A stretch of DNA of 55,359 nucleotides from Tritrichomonas foetus (Eukaryota; Parabasalia; Tritrichomonadida; Tritrichomonadidae). Where the stretch lies: contig MLAK01000111.1 in assembly GCA_001839685.1 (NCBI GenBank), positions 196,500 through 251,858 of the forward strand, written 5' to 3'. Below are positions 1 to 8,856 of this stretch, piece after piece. The position numbers were made by a program, and so were the translations under genes. The notes under the pieces were generated by a model. It made no database searches. It was not told the origin of the DNA and saw only the letters and a list, made by a program, of their open reading frames with translations. How positions within the stretch are numbered: the first letter of the stretch is position 1; each line of letters opens with the position of its first letter.

Positions 1-85
1 TATTGAAGGAATGTTTATATTGAAGGAATATTTATATTGAAGAAATGTTAATATTGAAGAAATGTTTATATTGAAGAAATGTTTG
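1..85. repeat. 17-bp minisatellite, 5 copies
   Basis: Five head-to-tail copies of a 17-base unit (tattgaagaaatgttta and one- or two-base variants) start at bases 1, 18, 35, 52 and 69. The array runs off the left edge, so its full length is unknown. It lies about 170 bases before the first start codon. Confidence 0.9.
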
Positions 86-232
86 TGCTAAATAATCACC
101 TTTTTCATTTGATTATTTGTAGCCGATCACATTTTAAGAACTGAATGATCGTTTTTGTATTCTAATATGATAAAATTCACAATAACTGGAAAAGCATAGG
201 TGAAAAATGGTCAAAGTGAAAGCATTCCATTT

Positions 233-237
233 TCATT
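233..237 (+). promoter_or_regulatory. Inr-like initiator TCATT
   Basis: TCATT fits the trichomonad initiator consensus TCA(+1)(C/T)(A/T). The putative +1 A at 235 is 19 bases before the ATG at 254, which fits the short 5' UTRs of trichomonads and supports that start. Confidence 0.5.
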
Positions 238-253
238 AATCCAGACACCTGTA

Positions 254-1204
254 ATGGCTTTCCGGGGCAGAGCCAACAACAAAAAAAGTAGTGACTGGAC
301 TGCTGAGGAAGATGCCTACTGTGTTTGGTCTTTCATGATGAATCCAATAGGAGGCATTTGTGATTATCTTGGAATTCCAGGAGACCGTTTACCCAGTCAA
401 ATGTATGAGCGGTATTTTGAACTCCTGGACTCGAAAGAGTTGCAGCACCGTGCTGATAAATTTATGGGCGAAGATATTATTCGCTTTCATCGTGTTAAGT
501 TCTCAAAAATTGAGGAGTACACAATTTCTAATGCAACAAGGCTATTGAAAAGCACCAATGCACCAAAAATCATTCAAGTTTTTCAGCCTTATCTTCACCT
601 CACCAGAACACCTTCCTCAATTGTTGCACAGCAGCATAAAAAGAGACACATGAACTATAAAGCCGAGCTTGCTAATTTCATTAAATATAAAAAAGCTCTC
701 TTGAAAGCTTGCACAAGACAGGATTTAGAAGAAGTGAATGTTGACCTTAAACCAGACGAAATTACGCCTTACACCATTTCTAATATTGCCAAACAATTAA
801 AGCCTGTTAATTTTTTTCAAACTGTTGGTGATATGATGGATCATGTCCAGCCACTCTTTGGGAAAAGTGATTTTTGTGCACTTCGAGGAAAAGGCGGACC
901 TTTCTTCATAAGGAAAAGCTCTGTAAAAATTGGAAGGAAATCATTCATGAATGAGGATATTGATATTGACCTTTCCTTTTTGAATATTAAGAAAATAGCA
1001 AGACATCATGCAACAATTTTAATCGCAAGTGATATGAACTTCTACATGACTATCTATGGTGAAAATTCACTAATAAATGGCCGTCTCTTTATGAAAGGAA
1101 AAACTGTTAGACTTGAGCATGGTAGTGTAGTCGATATTGGCGGCTTCCTCTTTTTATTTGTTGAAAATGTAATGCTGTTACAACAGCTCCGTGATGCTAT
1201 TTGA
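254..1204 (+). CDS. MCRS1-like FHA-domain protein
   Basis: A 316-residue protein. The C-terminal part (about residues 214-305) reads as an FHA phosphothreonine-binding domain: IGRKS near 226-230, the core IARHHATI near 248-255 (in place of the usual S-x-x-H) and an NG turn near 275. The N-terminal half resembles the microspherule protein N-terminal region: a SANT-like WTAEED start at 15-20, a KFSKIEEYTIS segment near 82-92 and a PYLHLTRTPSSIVAQQHKK segment near 112-130. In animals MCRS1 is a nuclear subunit of NSL and INO80 chromatin complexes. The frame is open upstream of 254 but has no ATG there, and a TCATT initiator lies 19 bases before this ATG. The FHA call is firm; the MCRS1 link rests on pattern similarity of the N-terminal half. 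Confidence 0.7.
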   Translation: MAFRGRANNKKSSDWTAEEDAYCVWSFMMNPIGGICDYLGIPGDRLPSQMYERYFELLDSKELQHRADKFMGEDIIRFHRVKFSKIEEYTISNATRLLKSTNAPKIIQVFQPYLHLTRTPSSIVAQQHKKRHMNYKAELANFIKYKKALLKACTRQDLEEVNVDLKPDEITPYTISNIAKQLKPVNFFQTVGDMMDHVQPLFGKSDFCALRGKGGPFFIRKSSVKIGRKSFMNEDIDIDLSFLNIKKIARHHATILIASDMNFYMTIYGENSLINGRLFMKGKTVRLEHGSVVDIGGFLFLFVENVMLLQQLRDAI

Positions 1205-1631
1205 CTTTTTTATGCTTTATTCGTTGTTTTTAATATTAAAATAATCATTTTTGTTTCTATTTTATCTCGTTGTTTCTTTGTAAAATGATTTGTGAAGAAT
1301 ATTTTGGATATTTCCTTAGTTATGCAACTTATATCTATAATGCAACAAATTTCCTGAGTGTAACATATTTTCTTTACTTTTTAATTGACGAACTGTATGA
1401 ATGTGTTTTCAATCTCCTAATTTCCAGAGGTGTAAAATGTTACCTCTATTATACAGAAAGAACAAGAGTGTCAGTTGAGGAATCGATTCTCCAAATTTTA
1501 CATAAGTGAATGAAAATAAAATAATATTTAAATGTGAATTTATATAATTCTTACATATATTTATTAATAAACAAAAAAATAAGCAAAAGGGGAAACAAAT
1601 AAAACTATTTCAAACAAACATAGAATTTGAA
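1205..1631. other. Intergenic, convergent 3' ends
   Basis: AT-rich gap between the 3' ends of two convergent genes. It holds one 74-codon open frame (1285-1509 +) with no family resemblance and a composition typical of random AT-rich DNA. I see nothing else. Confidence 0.6.
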
Positions 1632-4169
1632 CTATAAAATCGATTTTTCAAGGATTTTCCGCATTTCTTCAATTTCATGCTTGGTCTTGAATTCTGCAAG
1701 AAGGGTTTCATTATCAGGTGGTGGAATCTCAAACAAATCCATTCTAATCATTCTGATCGACTCTTTAGGGATATATTCTTCAGAATCAGTAATAGATGGG
1801 GCAGTGGTCGATACGATCTGGGGGGCAGGTCCTTTCGCCTCTTCAATTTGCTGGTATTCTTGGTAATCATGGTCAATTAGTTTTTGCCATTGTTCATGAC
1901 AGTCTTGTTTTTCTGGGGAGAGAGGATCTTTGAAAAGTGGCTTTATTTCATTTATCTGTTCTAGAGATACCAAACCTTTTCGTTTTAGTTTATTTATGAA
2001 ATCTTCAGGGAATTGAATATAAATAACCATTGATCTTTCACGTAATGCATTAACTAATGGTTCGAATGATTGATAATCATCAATAATTAGATCAGAAAAC
2101 AAAACTTGTCTTAGCATTAAATTACTTGATATTAAATCAGCCAATTTTTGGATACAAAGAGCATCTAAATTATTATGAGAAATATCAACTCTTCGAATCG
2201 TCTTTGATTTTCGAATCCAACCAAGTATTTTGGGAATATTGCTTTGCAATTGATTATTTGGTGTACCATGAATATCTAGAATAACTAATGACTTATGATT
2301 TTCGATAAGCTTCTGTAAAGAATATGTTACAGGTTTCTTAATCTTACAACCTGATAAACTCAAGAATTTTAAATTGGAACATTTTAATAAAAATTGACAT
2401 AGCTTTGAATTCATTGTATTACAGTTCCAGTATAAACACGCTAAAGATGAACTACTCCAATTACTAATATTCTTATAAAACTTTTCAAAGGACTTCTTCC
2501 TATCAAGAAAAAACGCGTTTGCAACAGAGAGGGAAATTTCTTGACCATGATAGCATGCCTGATTGAATACCAGAGTGAAATTCGGTTCAATCCACTTCAC
2601 ATCATTTAAATAGAGTTCTTTTAAAGTATCAGGGAAGGCTAATTTCCCTGAAAATGGCTCCATACATGAATTTTTTGATAAATCTAAAGTTATCAAATTG
2701 GATAAGGAAATTGATAGAGTCGTAAAAAACTCATTAATTTTGATTCTACAGCCTCGTAAAGAAATATGACTAATTTTGAAGAGTGCTGTGCGTAAAGCAA
2801 CACTATCATTCAACCAAACTGATGTTAAATGGATTCCATTCAAATTATTAGAATTATTATTATTTGATGCGTGGTTGCTACTATTACTATTGTTGTTACT
2901 ACTGGATGCATTGTTACTATTTTGTGAATTCCCATGTGAATTATGATTACTGCCATTTAAATTATTGCTTTCTTTACCTCCAGCATTATTATTTGATTTT
3001 GTAATTATTTTGGAACTATTAGAATTGTTGGTGGAATTATTCTGAATATAACTATTTGGTCCATCTCCAGGAACTATGGCACTATTGATATTATCAGAAT
3101 TTTGTTTTGATGATGAATAATTACAAAATGAAATGATATTGGTTTCGCATTGTAAAATTACGCATTTTGTGAAAATGATTTCGATTGTGTGATGATGTAA
3201 AAATTTCCTGATGAGCTTACACATATCTGTTGATATTCTACATTCCACAAATTCGAGTGATTCTAAAGCAACTAATCGAAATTTTCGAATTGCTGTAAAA
3301 AAATGAAGAAAAGCATCATTTAGTGGTTCATGAATTATAATGTTTTTCAGTGTCGAATTATGTGGCAAAAATTGTGTTAAAATTTCATAATAATTAGATT
3401 GTTGTCTTGTTGGAATAATTAGTGTTGTTATAGCTGGCTGAATTCCAATTGCGTCCAAAAAGATTGGCACGTTAAACCCCAAATCTTCAATTATGCCTAA
3501 ATCGATGTTTTTTGGTTTCAGTTTCAGAAACCGATCAAGACTTTGCAAAAGAAATTGAGTTGGAAATATTTGGTTCCATGCCAAAATCGCTCTGTATCGT
3601 TGTTTCAAGCAATAATACAAATCTTCGTTGATCTTTTTATTTAATTGTGTTGGCGTAAATATTTGCGGATAAAATTCCGGCGATATTATTTCTGTAATTG
3701 CGTCGAGAATAATATTCAATATATTGCTCGGTTTTTCTTCGATAAAAGTATACGGATTTTCTGATTTGAATGTCAGGCGAAAAGTAACTTCGTCGAGTGC
3801 ATCTAATCGAACAAGATCACGAAATGGATGGCAAGCGATCAGTACCAAAGGCGGCGATGTGAATTTTTTTGGGATATCATGATTCGATGATTTATCGGAG
3901 GCCTCTTCAGTCGATTTCTTTGGAGAGTCGTTTGTAGGTTTATCTTTTGATTTCGGCGAATTTCTTCTTTGTGTTTTCGATTTGGGCGAATTTCTTCGAA
4001 AAAAGAGATGAATATTAAATTCCGTTACGACGAGATAAACATATCGATGTTCACCTCCAGGGATGATCTGTTGGACGAGTTTTGACTCTAGAAGAGTTTC
4101 TGATTCTGGTATCATAAAGTCAGAACTGTCCAGAGTTGGAATGCTTCGCGTTTTAGATTTCGTGAGCAT
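1632..4169 (-). CDS. CARMIL-like leucine-rich repeat protein
   Basis: An 845-residue protein starting at an ATG (4169-4167). Residues about 25-175 look like a PH-type module, with hydrophobic strands (YVYLVVTEFNIHLFFRR, LVLIACHPFRDLVRLDALDE) followed by a helix, as in CARMIL/LRRC16 proteins. LRR-type segments follow, such as LITLDLSKN, LKFLSLSGCKI, LVILDIHGTPNN and IRRVDISHNNLD. An Asn/Ser-rich low-complexity insert of roughly 85 residues interrupts the LRR solenoid (complement of about 2840-3090). CARMIL proteins bind capping protein and regulate actin at membranes, but no capping-protein-binding motif was recognised here, so the actin role is inferred from domain order. No clean Inr is visible upstream. 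Confidence 0.65.
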   Translation of the reverse strand: MLTKSKTRSIPTLDSSDFMIPESETLLESKLVQQIIPGGEHRYVYLVVTEFNIHLFFRRNSPKSKTQRRNSPKSKDKPTNDSPKKSTEEASDKSSNHDIPKKFTSPPLVLIACHPFRDLVRLDALDEVTFRLTFKSENPYTFIEEKPSNILNIILDAITEIISPEFYPQIFTPTQLNKKINEDLYYCLKQRYRAILAWNQIFPTQFLLQSLDRFLKLKPKNIDLGIIEDLGFNVPIFLDAIGIQPAITTLIIPTRQQSNYYEILTQFLPHNSTLKNIIIHEPLNDAFLHFFTAIRKFRLVALESLEFVECRISTDMCKLIRKFLHHHTIEIIFTKCVILQCETNIISFCNYSSSKQNSDNINSAIVPGDGPNSYIQNNSTNNSNSSKIITKSNNNAGGKESNNLNGSNHNSHGNSQNSNNASSSNNNSNSSNHASNNNNSNNLNGIHLTSVWLNDSVALRTALFKISHISLRGCRIKINEFFTTLSISLSNLITLDLSKNSCMEPFSGKLAFPDTLKELYLNDVKWIEPNFTLVFNQACYHGQEISLSVANAFFLDRKKSFEKFYKNISNWSSSSLACLYWNCNTMNSKLCQFLLKCSNLKFLSLSGCKIKKPVTYSLQKLIENHKSLVILDIHGTPNNQLQSNIPKILGWIRKSKTIRRVDISHNNLDALCIQKLADLISSNLMLRQVLFSDLIIDDYQSFEPLVNALRERSMVIYIQFPEDFINKLKRKGLVSLEQINEIKPLFKDPLSPEKQDCHEQWQKLIDHDYQEYQQIEEAKGPAPQIVSTTAPSITDSEEYIPKESIRMIRMDLFEIPPPDNETLLAEFKTKHEIEEMRKILEKSIL

Positions 4170-4885
4170 TTTTCTAAGGAAATCAGATGTAAGAAAACTT
4201 TTTGATAAGATGTAAAGATTGAGTATTCAAAAAAAATCTGAGCATAAACTTTTTCTGTAGTATCATTTTATTACAAATAAAGAAAAAGATTAAAAATTTA
4301 TTTAAATAAAAGATTACAAAGTTTAATGAAAAGATAACAAAGTTTTTCATATACTTTCTGTTGGAAATTTTACGTTACATGAAATTAATGCATTAGAATA
4401 TATTTGCTTAATTGACCATATAAGTACATAATTATCATGTAACATAGAAATATTCAATGTTCATTCCCAATATTTGAAGCTATTTAAAAAACATCATCGA
4501 ATTCAGAAAAAAATAGAATTATATATTTGTATTTTTTCTCATCTGATAACAAAGTTAATACAAATTAATTAATTCATGAATTTTAAATTAATTCATTAAA
4601 AATAAATAATTAATTAAAATCTATTAATTTCATTAATTACTTAAGATATTAGACCAACAAAATTGCTATATTGAGCATAATTTTTTGAATGTTATAGACC
4701 AAACATGGTCTTAAATTTGATGTATACATCAAACTAAAACACTATGTCCACTAATTGCCATCTATTTGACGAAGTCGAAGAAATTTAATATAAATATCTC
4801 GGAGTGGGTATTCAATTTATATTGCCATATGCACTATATCGTAATGCAAAAAATTAGTTTAGCTCGGTGTTATTTAATCACACAC
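4170..4885. other. Intergenic AT-rich region
   Basis: No coding signal. Around 4556-4640 there is a very AT-rich stretch built from repeated aattaatt and attaatt words with partial dyad symmetry. Nothing else recognisable. Confidence 0.6.
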
Positions 4886-5385
4886 TTATTCACATGAATT
4901 TACGTAGATATTGAGAGAAATTTGAGATGGATTAAAGGTACTTTGATCATTGGAAGTATAAATATCTGAAAATTGATCAGAATTATCGAAATAATAGAAA
5001 TATCCTTTTAATGAACCATCAACCTGGGAATTTTCTATTCCATTTCCATCAATTGTTCCCATTTTAATTACATCAATATAATATTGCTCCTTTAAATTAT
5101 AAAAATTACAAATAGTTTTCAATGGTGATAAGTAAATAAAGTCACCAGTTTTTTATCGACATCCGCTTGGTGATCCTTCTGTAGTTTAATCTCCAACTTC
5201 ATATGTAATTTTATGTGAAGAAGCATATTCATTTAAAGTTAAGGAGAGTGGTAACTTTTTGGAGAAATTACTATGTTGCACAATCATATATTGGTGCTGT
5301 GATTGTTTTCCCATTAACAATAATGTTAATTTTTGTATCTTTGGCACTTGCAATAAGAAATACATAGAAAATATAACAATGAAAT
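4886..5385 (-). pseudogene. Decayed protein-coding fragment
   Basis: A 78-codon open frame at 4886-5122 reads like genuine protein (for example YYIDVIKMGTIDGNG, DGSLKGYFYYFDNSDQF). The same frame continues upstream through two in-frame stops (about 5149 and 5182), preserving protein-like text (NEYASSHKITYEVGD, TTEGSPSGCR, KTGDFIYLSPLK). Beyond about 5270 it continues in another frame (FYVFLIASAKDTKINIIVNG) up to about 5385. Two stops plus one frameshift across about 500 bases suggest a broken copy of a gene. The family was not recognised; the repeated strand-turn character would suit a surface protein. Confidence 0.55.
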
Positions 5386-5617
5386 CAAAAAGTTACTAAA
5401 AGTCAATTAATTCATAAATATTTATAAATCATTACAAATAATTCTATTATCTACTAATAGAAACATTAGTCTATTAATCTATTTGTCTTGTGTAGTGATG
5501 ATCAAGTGTAGTAATGTACACACAACTTCAATAAATCTATATTATTTACATTCATTCCTGTTTGGATATGCTTCAACGTTAAAGTGTTTTTTTGATTGAT
5601 TCTTGGAAATGAATGAT
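5386..5617. other. Intergenic
   Basis: Short AT-rich spacer between the gene relic and the next gene's 3' end. Nothing recognised. Confidence 0.5.
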
Positions 5618-6913
5618 TCAGCCATTTCTTGGTCCAAAAGACATTTTTGGATCTACAGAAAAACGCCGGTGGTCAGCGTCGCCAAAATGTTGGTCAGGCT
5701 TCCTGCGGGGAGAAGGTGGTCCTGCAGGTGGTGGAATATATGATCGGCCACGAAGCATCAGGTCGATGCGTCTGTCCAGGGAGTCAATCTGTAATTGAAT
5801 GGCATTATTTTCTTCTGCAGACTGCTCTACTCTAGTTCGGAGTTTTGCCAGCTTTACAATATCTGTGATGGGAGAGGCGCCAGAAATGCCAGAGCTCACA
5901 CTCCCAGCATGATGTATGACACCTTTATTGTTCATTTCAGGGTTTACATTAACGCCAGAGTTCACACAGCCAGCATTTAAATTATTTGACTCGTGATTAG
6001 TGAGTCCATATACATTAGATAAGTTGTAATTTAAATTATTGTTTAAATTGTTATTTTTATTACTGTTTAAATTATTGTTTAAATTGTTATTTAAATTGTT
6101 ATTTAAATTATTGCTTAAATTGTTATTTAAATTATTGCTTAAATTGTTATTCAAATTATTGTTTATATTTGAATTTTGTTTTAAATTATGATTGTGAATG
6201 GCAGTAAATTGGTTTTCACCAAAACTCTCATGATGTAATAGGCTTGGAAAACTACTTCCATCATTGCTATTAGAACTACCATAAGATTTTGTATTAATTG
6301 TAGCTGATTTTAAGTTGCCTGCAAGTCCATGAATGTTATCGCACGATTTGACACTAATCTTGCAATTCGCCAAACTGTTGAGGGATTTTGAATAATCAGG
6401 AATGTTATTTGGAATAGCGTCAAATGGTTTCATACTATTAATAATGGATTCATCAAAATACTTTTTCAAGCGGTTTTTTGGAATCTCGCGATCGGAATTA
6501 TTATTCGCTTGATTTGGTTTAATTGCTGTAAGATTTTGCATGCGGCTATTGTCATTAGTCAGTGATGTGATCGTTTCATTTAATTCGGAAATCTGATTCT
6601 GGATTTCAATAATTTGTTCACAAATTAATGCAGGCTCTTTTTGATTGAGAACTTTGAACGACAAATCAATACTATTCTGTTCAATCTCTTTTGCGCGCCT
6701 CTTAAGTTCATCCAAAATGGTTAGATTGTGTCCTGATTGGATGAAATCATTTATTAACTCGCTGGGATCATCAATTTCGCATGTAAAAGGATCAATCGTT
6801 GTGATGAGATTGCTGAGGCGATCTTCGACTGTGTTATAAAGGGTAATAAGGCAATTTGTTTGTTCAATGTTGATGCTGTAGATTTTGAGAATGATTTTTA
6901 TGCGTGATTACAT
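5618..6913 (-). CDS. Coiled-coil, Asn-rich protein; codon 2 is TAA
   Basis: The reading frame is open for 430 codons from base 6907 to the stop at 5618. Codons before base 6715 are protein-like (for example LYNTVEDRLSNLITTIDPFT, DDPSELINDFIQSGHNL), yet contain no ATG. An ATG does lie in the same frame at 6913-6911, and an Inr match (TCACA, +1 at 6919) sits 6 bases before it, but the next codon (6910-6908) is TAA. So either codon 2 is a nonsense mutation or base error, or translation starts elsewhere. The first ATG after the stop lies well inside the coiled coil (the M of SRMQNL). The product has an N-terminal coiled coil, a long NNLNNNL-type Asn/Leu repeat, a second coiled coil (LRTRVEQSAEENNAIQLQID) and a basic Pro-rich tail. 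Function unknown. Confidence 0.55.
6027..6170 (-). repeat. In-frame Asn/Leu-coding tandem repeat
   Basis: Within the preceding gene, words aaattgttatt and aaattattgtt alternate about a dozen times and encode (NNLN/NNLS) units. Slippage of such an array would change protein length without breaking the frame. Confidence 0.8.
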
Positions 6914-6916
6914 TTT

Positions 6917-6921
6917 TGTGA
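6917..6921 (-). promoter_or_regulatory. Inr-like initiator TCACA
   Basis: On the minus strand TCACA matches the initiator consensus. The putative +1 A at 6919 is 6 bases before the ATG at 6913, marking that ATG as the original start of the coiled-coil gene even though codon 2 is TAA. Confidence 0.5.
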
Positions 6922-7391
6922 GAAAGTAAATGAAAACAAATTGTGATCGAAAAAAAATAATGAAAAAAATTGAGTACTTTTCATAAAAACATCCCAGTTT
7001 TGAATAATTATAGAATGTCGATAAAAAAATCACTTTCTAATGAAAGCATTTAATTAAGAAATGAATTGAGGAACTTTTTATGAATGTTCGTCCTTTTTCA
7101 ATTAATACATTTATTCAATTTATTCTAACTGTTAGATTTTTTTTCGCCCATTTGTACCTTTCATGCTATTCAAGTAGCAGAGATACTAATATATAAAAAT
7201 TCGCAGAAAGGTCTATCTGAAAAAATGATGTTAGAGAATAATCAACGAAAGATATCAAATGATCAAAAGTATCGGAATATTTTTGTGAAGGATATTTTTC
7301 AATATGACTTGAAAATCGTGAACTTTTTCCATCCATACATTGAAATACACAAAGACGATGATACTTTCAATGTTTTACACCGGCCAAAAAT
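6922..7391. other. Divergent intergenic region
   Basis: Lies between two divergently transcribed genes, so it must hold both promoters. It is AT-rich and includes gtacctttcatg around 7156, resembling the CCTTT-type core element reported near trichomonad start sites. No coding signal. Confidence 0.5.
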
Positions 7392-8558
7392 ATGAAAAAC
7401 TCGATTCTCTTTTCACCAGTAAAAATCGGCTCAATTACAATTCCAAATCGCTTTATGAGATCAGCAACATATGAAGGTCTTGCAGGTATGACTGGACTTC
7501 CACGCCATGTTTTAAATCAAAAAATCGAAAATTTATCAATTGGAAAATGCGGCTTAATCGTTCCAGGCATGGTCTATCCAACACCCAGAGGCAAGTACGA
7601 GTCGAAACAATGCGGAATGTCACGAATTGCTGATGCGCAGGTTTGGCAGCCTACAGTTGATACTGTTCATCAAAATGGTTCGAAAATTATTTTCCAGGTA
7701 TGCCACGGAGGCGCCCGCTGTCCTCCGGAGGTCATTGGCGGTCAGCAACCGATCGGCTGTTCGCCAATAATTCCTGGTTCGCGCGAGATGACAGAAAGTG
7801 AAATTGAAGAAACAATCGACTCGTTTTTGCAATCATCTTTTCGAATACAATCGATGGGGGCTGACGGAATCCAACTTCATTGCGCGCATGGATATTTATT
7901 TTCGGCTTTTCTCTCGCCAGCTTTAAATCATCGAACTGACAAATGGGGTGGATCCATTGAAAATCGACTGCGTATCGTCATGGAGACCGTTAAGGCCATC
8001 AGGGAATTCACTTCACCTGATTTCATTGTTTCCATCAAAATTAACGGCTATGATCATATTAAAGGTGGAGTGATACCAGAATTAACTGCAGAATACATCA
8101 AGAGGCTTCATCCGTTTGTCGATCTATTTGAAATATCTGGCGGTTTGGGGGGAAAACCAAGTTTTGGCGTTCGATGTAAATACGACGATCAAGCTTGCCA
8201 GAAAAATCTATCATCAAAAGAATATGACCAAATAGCATCTGAAATAAAGAAAAGTTCTAATTTGACTGGTTATAATGAGGGTTATAATTTGGAAGCTGCT
8301 GAGATTATTCATAAAATCGTGCCAGATGCAAATTTGGCACTCGTAGGCGGATTGAGGAGTATCCCTATGATGGAGAAACTTCTCCAAGATGGAACAGTGA
8401 AATTGATTTCAATGTCGCGGCCGTTCTTGAAGCAGCCGCACTTGGTGAAGGATTTGGAAAGCGGAAAAATTAAGGAGATTGGTTGTAACAGTTGTGGTAT
8501 TTGCACGCATTATCCAGAGCCAGAACGAGTCGGCTTCAGATGCCACAACCTTAAGTAA
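7392..8558 (+). CDS. Old Yellow Enzyme family NAD(P)H:flavin oxidoreductase
   Basis: A 388-residue single-domain FMN barrel of the OYE family. The N-terminus LFSPVKIGSITIPNRFMRSATYEG is the family's first strand. QVCHGGAR (102-109) matches the QLxHxGR motif, LHCAHGYLFSAFLSP (162-176) carries the substrate-binding histidines 163 and 166, and HRTDKWGGSIENR (180-192) is the signature after it. VGGLRSIPMMEKLLQDG and SMSRPFL near the C-terminus bind FMN phosphate. These enzymes reduce activated alkenes with NAD(P)H. The tail ends CNSCGIC plus C384, a Cys cluster like that in Fe-S-bearing relatives (dienoyl-CoA reductase type). The protein looks bacterial, so lateral transfer is likely; this is inference without a tree. 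Cytosolic location is expected, as no targeting sequence is seen. Confidence 0.85.
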   Translation: MKNSILFSPVKIGSITIPNRFMRSATYEGLAGMTGLPRHVLNQKIENLSIGKCGLIVPGMVYPTPRGKYESKQCGMSRIADAQVWQPTVDTVHQNGSKIIFQVCHGGARCPPEVIGGQQPIGCSPIIPGSREMTESEIEETIDSFLQSSFRIQSMGADGIQLHCAHGYLFSAFLSPALNHRTDKWGGSIENRLRIVMETVKAIREFTSPDFIVSIKINGYDHIKGGVIPELTAEYIKRLHPFVDLFEISGGLGGKPSFGVRCKYDDQACQKNLSSKEYDQIASEIKKSSNLTGYNEGYNLEAAEIIHKIVPDANLALVGGLRSIPMMEKLLQDGTVKLISMSRPFLKQPHLVKDLESGKIKEIGCNSCGICTHYPEPERVGFRCHNLK

Positions 8559-8636
8559 ATGTTATTTTTTTGTGTGATTCTAAAGCTTTTTCTTGATGTT
8601 TCTTTCTTCGGTTTAACCACAAATCATCTAAAAAAT

Positions 8637-8753
8637 GTAAAGAAATGAAAGAATGAAAAGAAATGGAAAGAAATAAAAGAATGGAAAGAAATGAAAAGAA
8701 TGGAAAGAAATGTAAGAATGGAAAGAATGGAAAGAAATGAAAAGAATGAAAAT
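8637..8753 (+). repeat. Purine-rich degenerate repeat
   Basis: About 115 bases composed of aaagaaatg, aatggaaag and aaagaatg words, almost free of C and with T only in the recurring ATG/AAT words. The complementary strand gives a Phe/Ser-rich open frame that is a composition artefact. It lies about 100 bases before the next start codon. Confidence 0.8.
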
Positions 8754-8856
8754 TAAATTCTGAAATTAAAGAAGACGATGATAATTGACGATAATTTCGA
8801 TTAATCATATGATACACCCTCCAAGGTCAATTTATGGTTAATTAAGAAATTTTCTG

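Noticed and set aside
1..85. CRISPR array
   Set aside because: The 17-base units are directly adjacent without spacers and the host is eukaryotic; it is a minisatellite.
1285..1509. 74-codon open frame in the intergenic gap
   Set aside because: Composition is that of random AT-rich DNA, no family motif, no initiator just before the ATG, and it lies between convergent 3' ends.
2053..2063. ggttcgaatga resembling a tRNA B box
   Set aside because: It lies inside the LRR coding sequence, has no matching A box and no cloverleaf can be drawn.
6829..6840. TTTATAACACAG as a 3' splice site for the coiled-coil gene, which would explain the missing ATG
   Set aside because: Only a partial match to the trichomonad 3' consensus ACTAACACACAG, and no GTAYGT donor exists upstream. 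Codons on both sides of it also read as one continuous protein.
8551..8817. Phe/Ser-rich minus-strand frame
   Set aside because: It is the complement of a purine-rich repeat, so its residues reflect the repeat and not selection.
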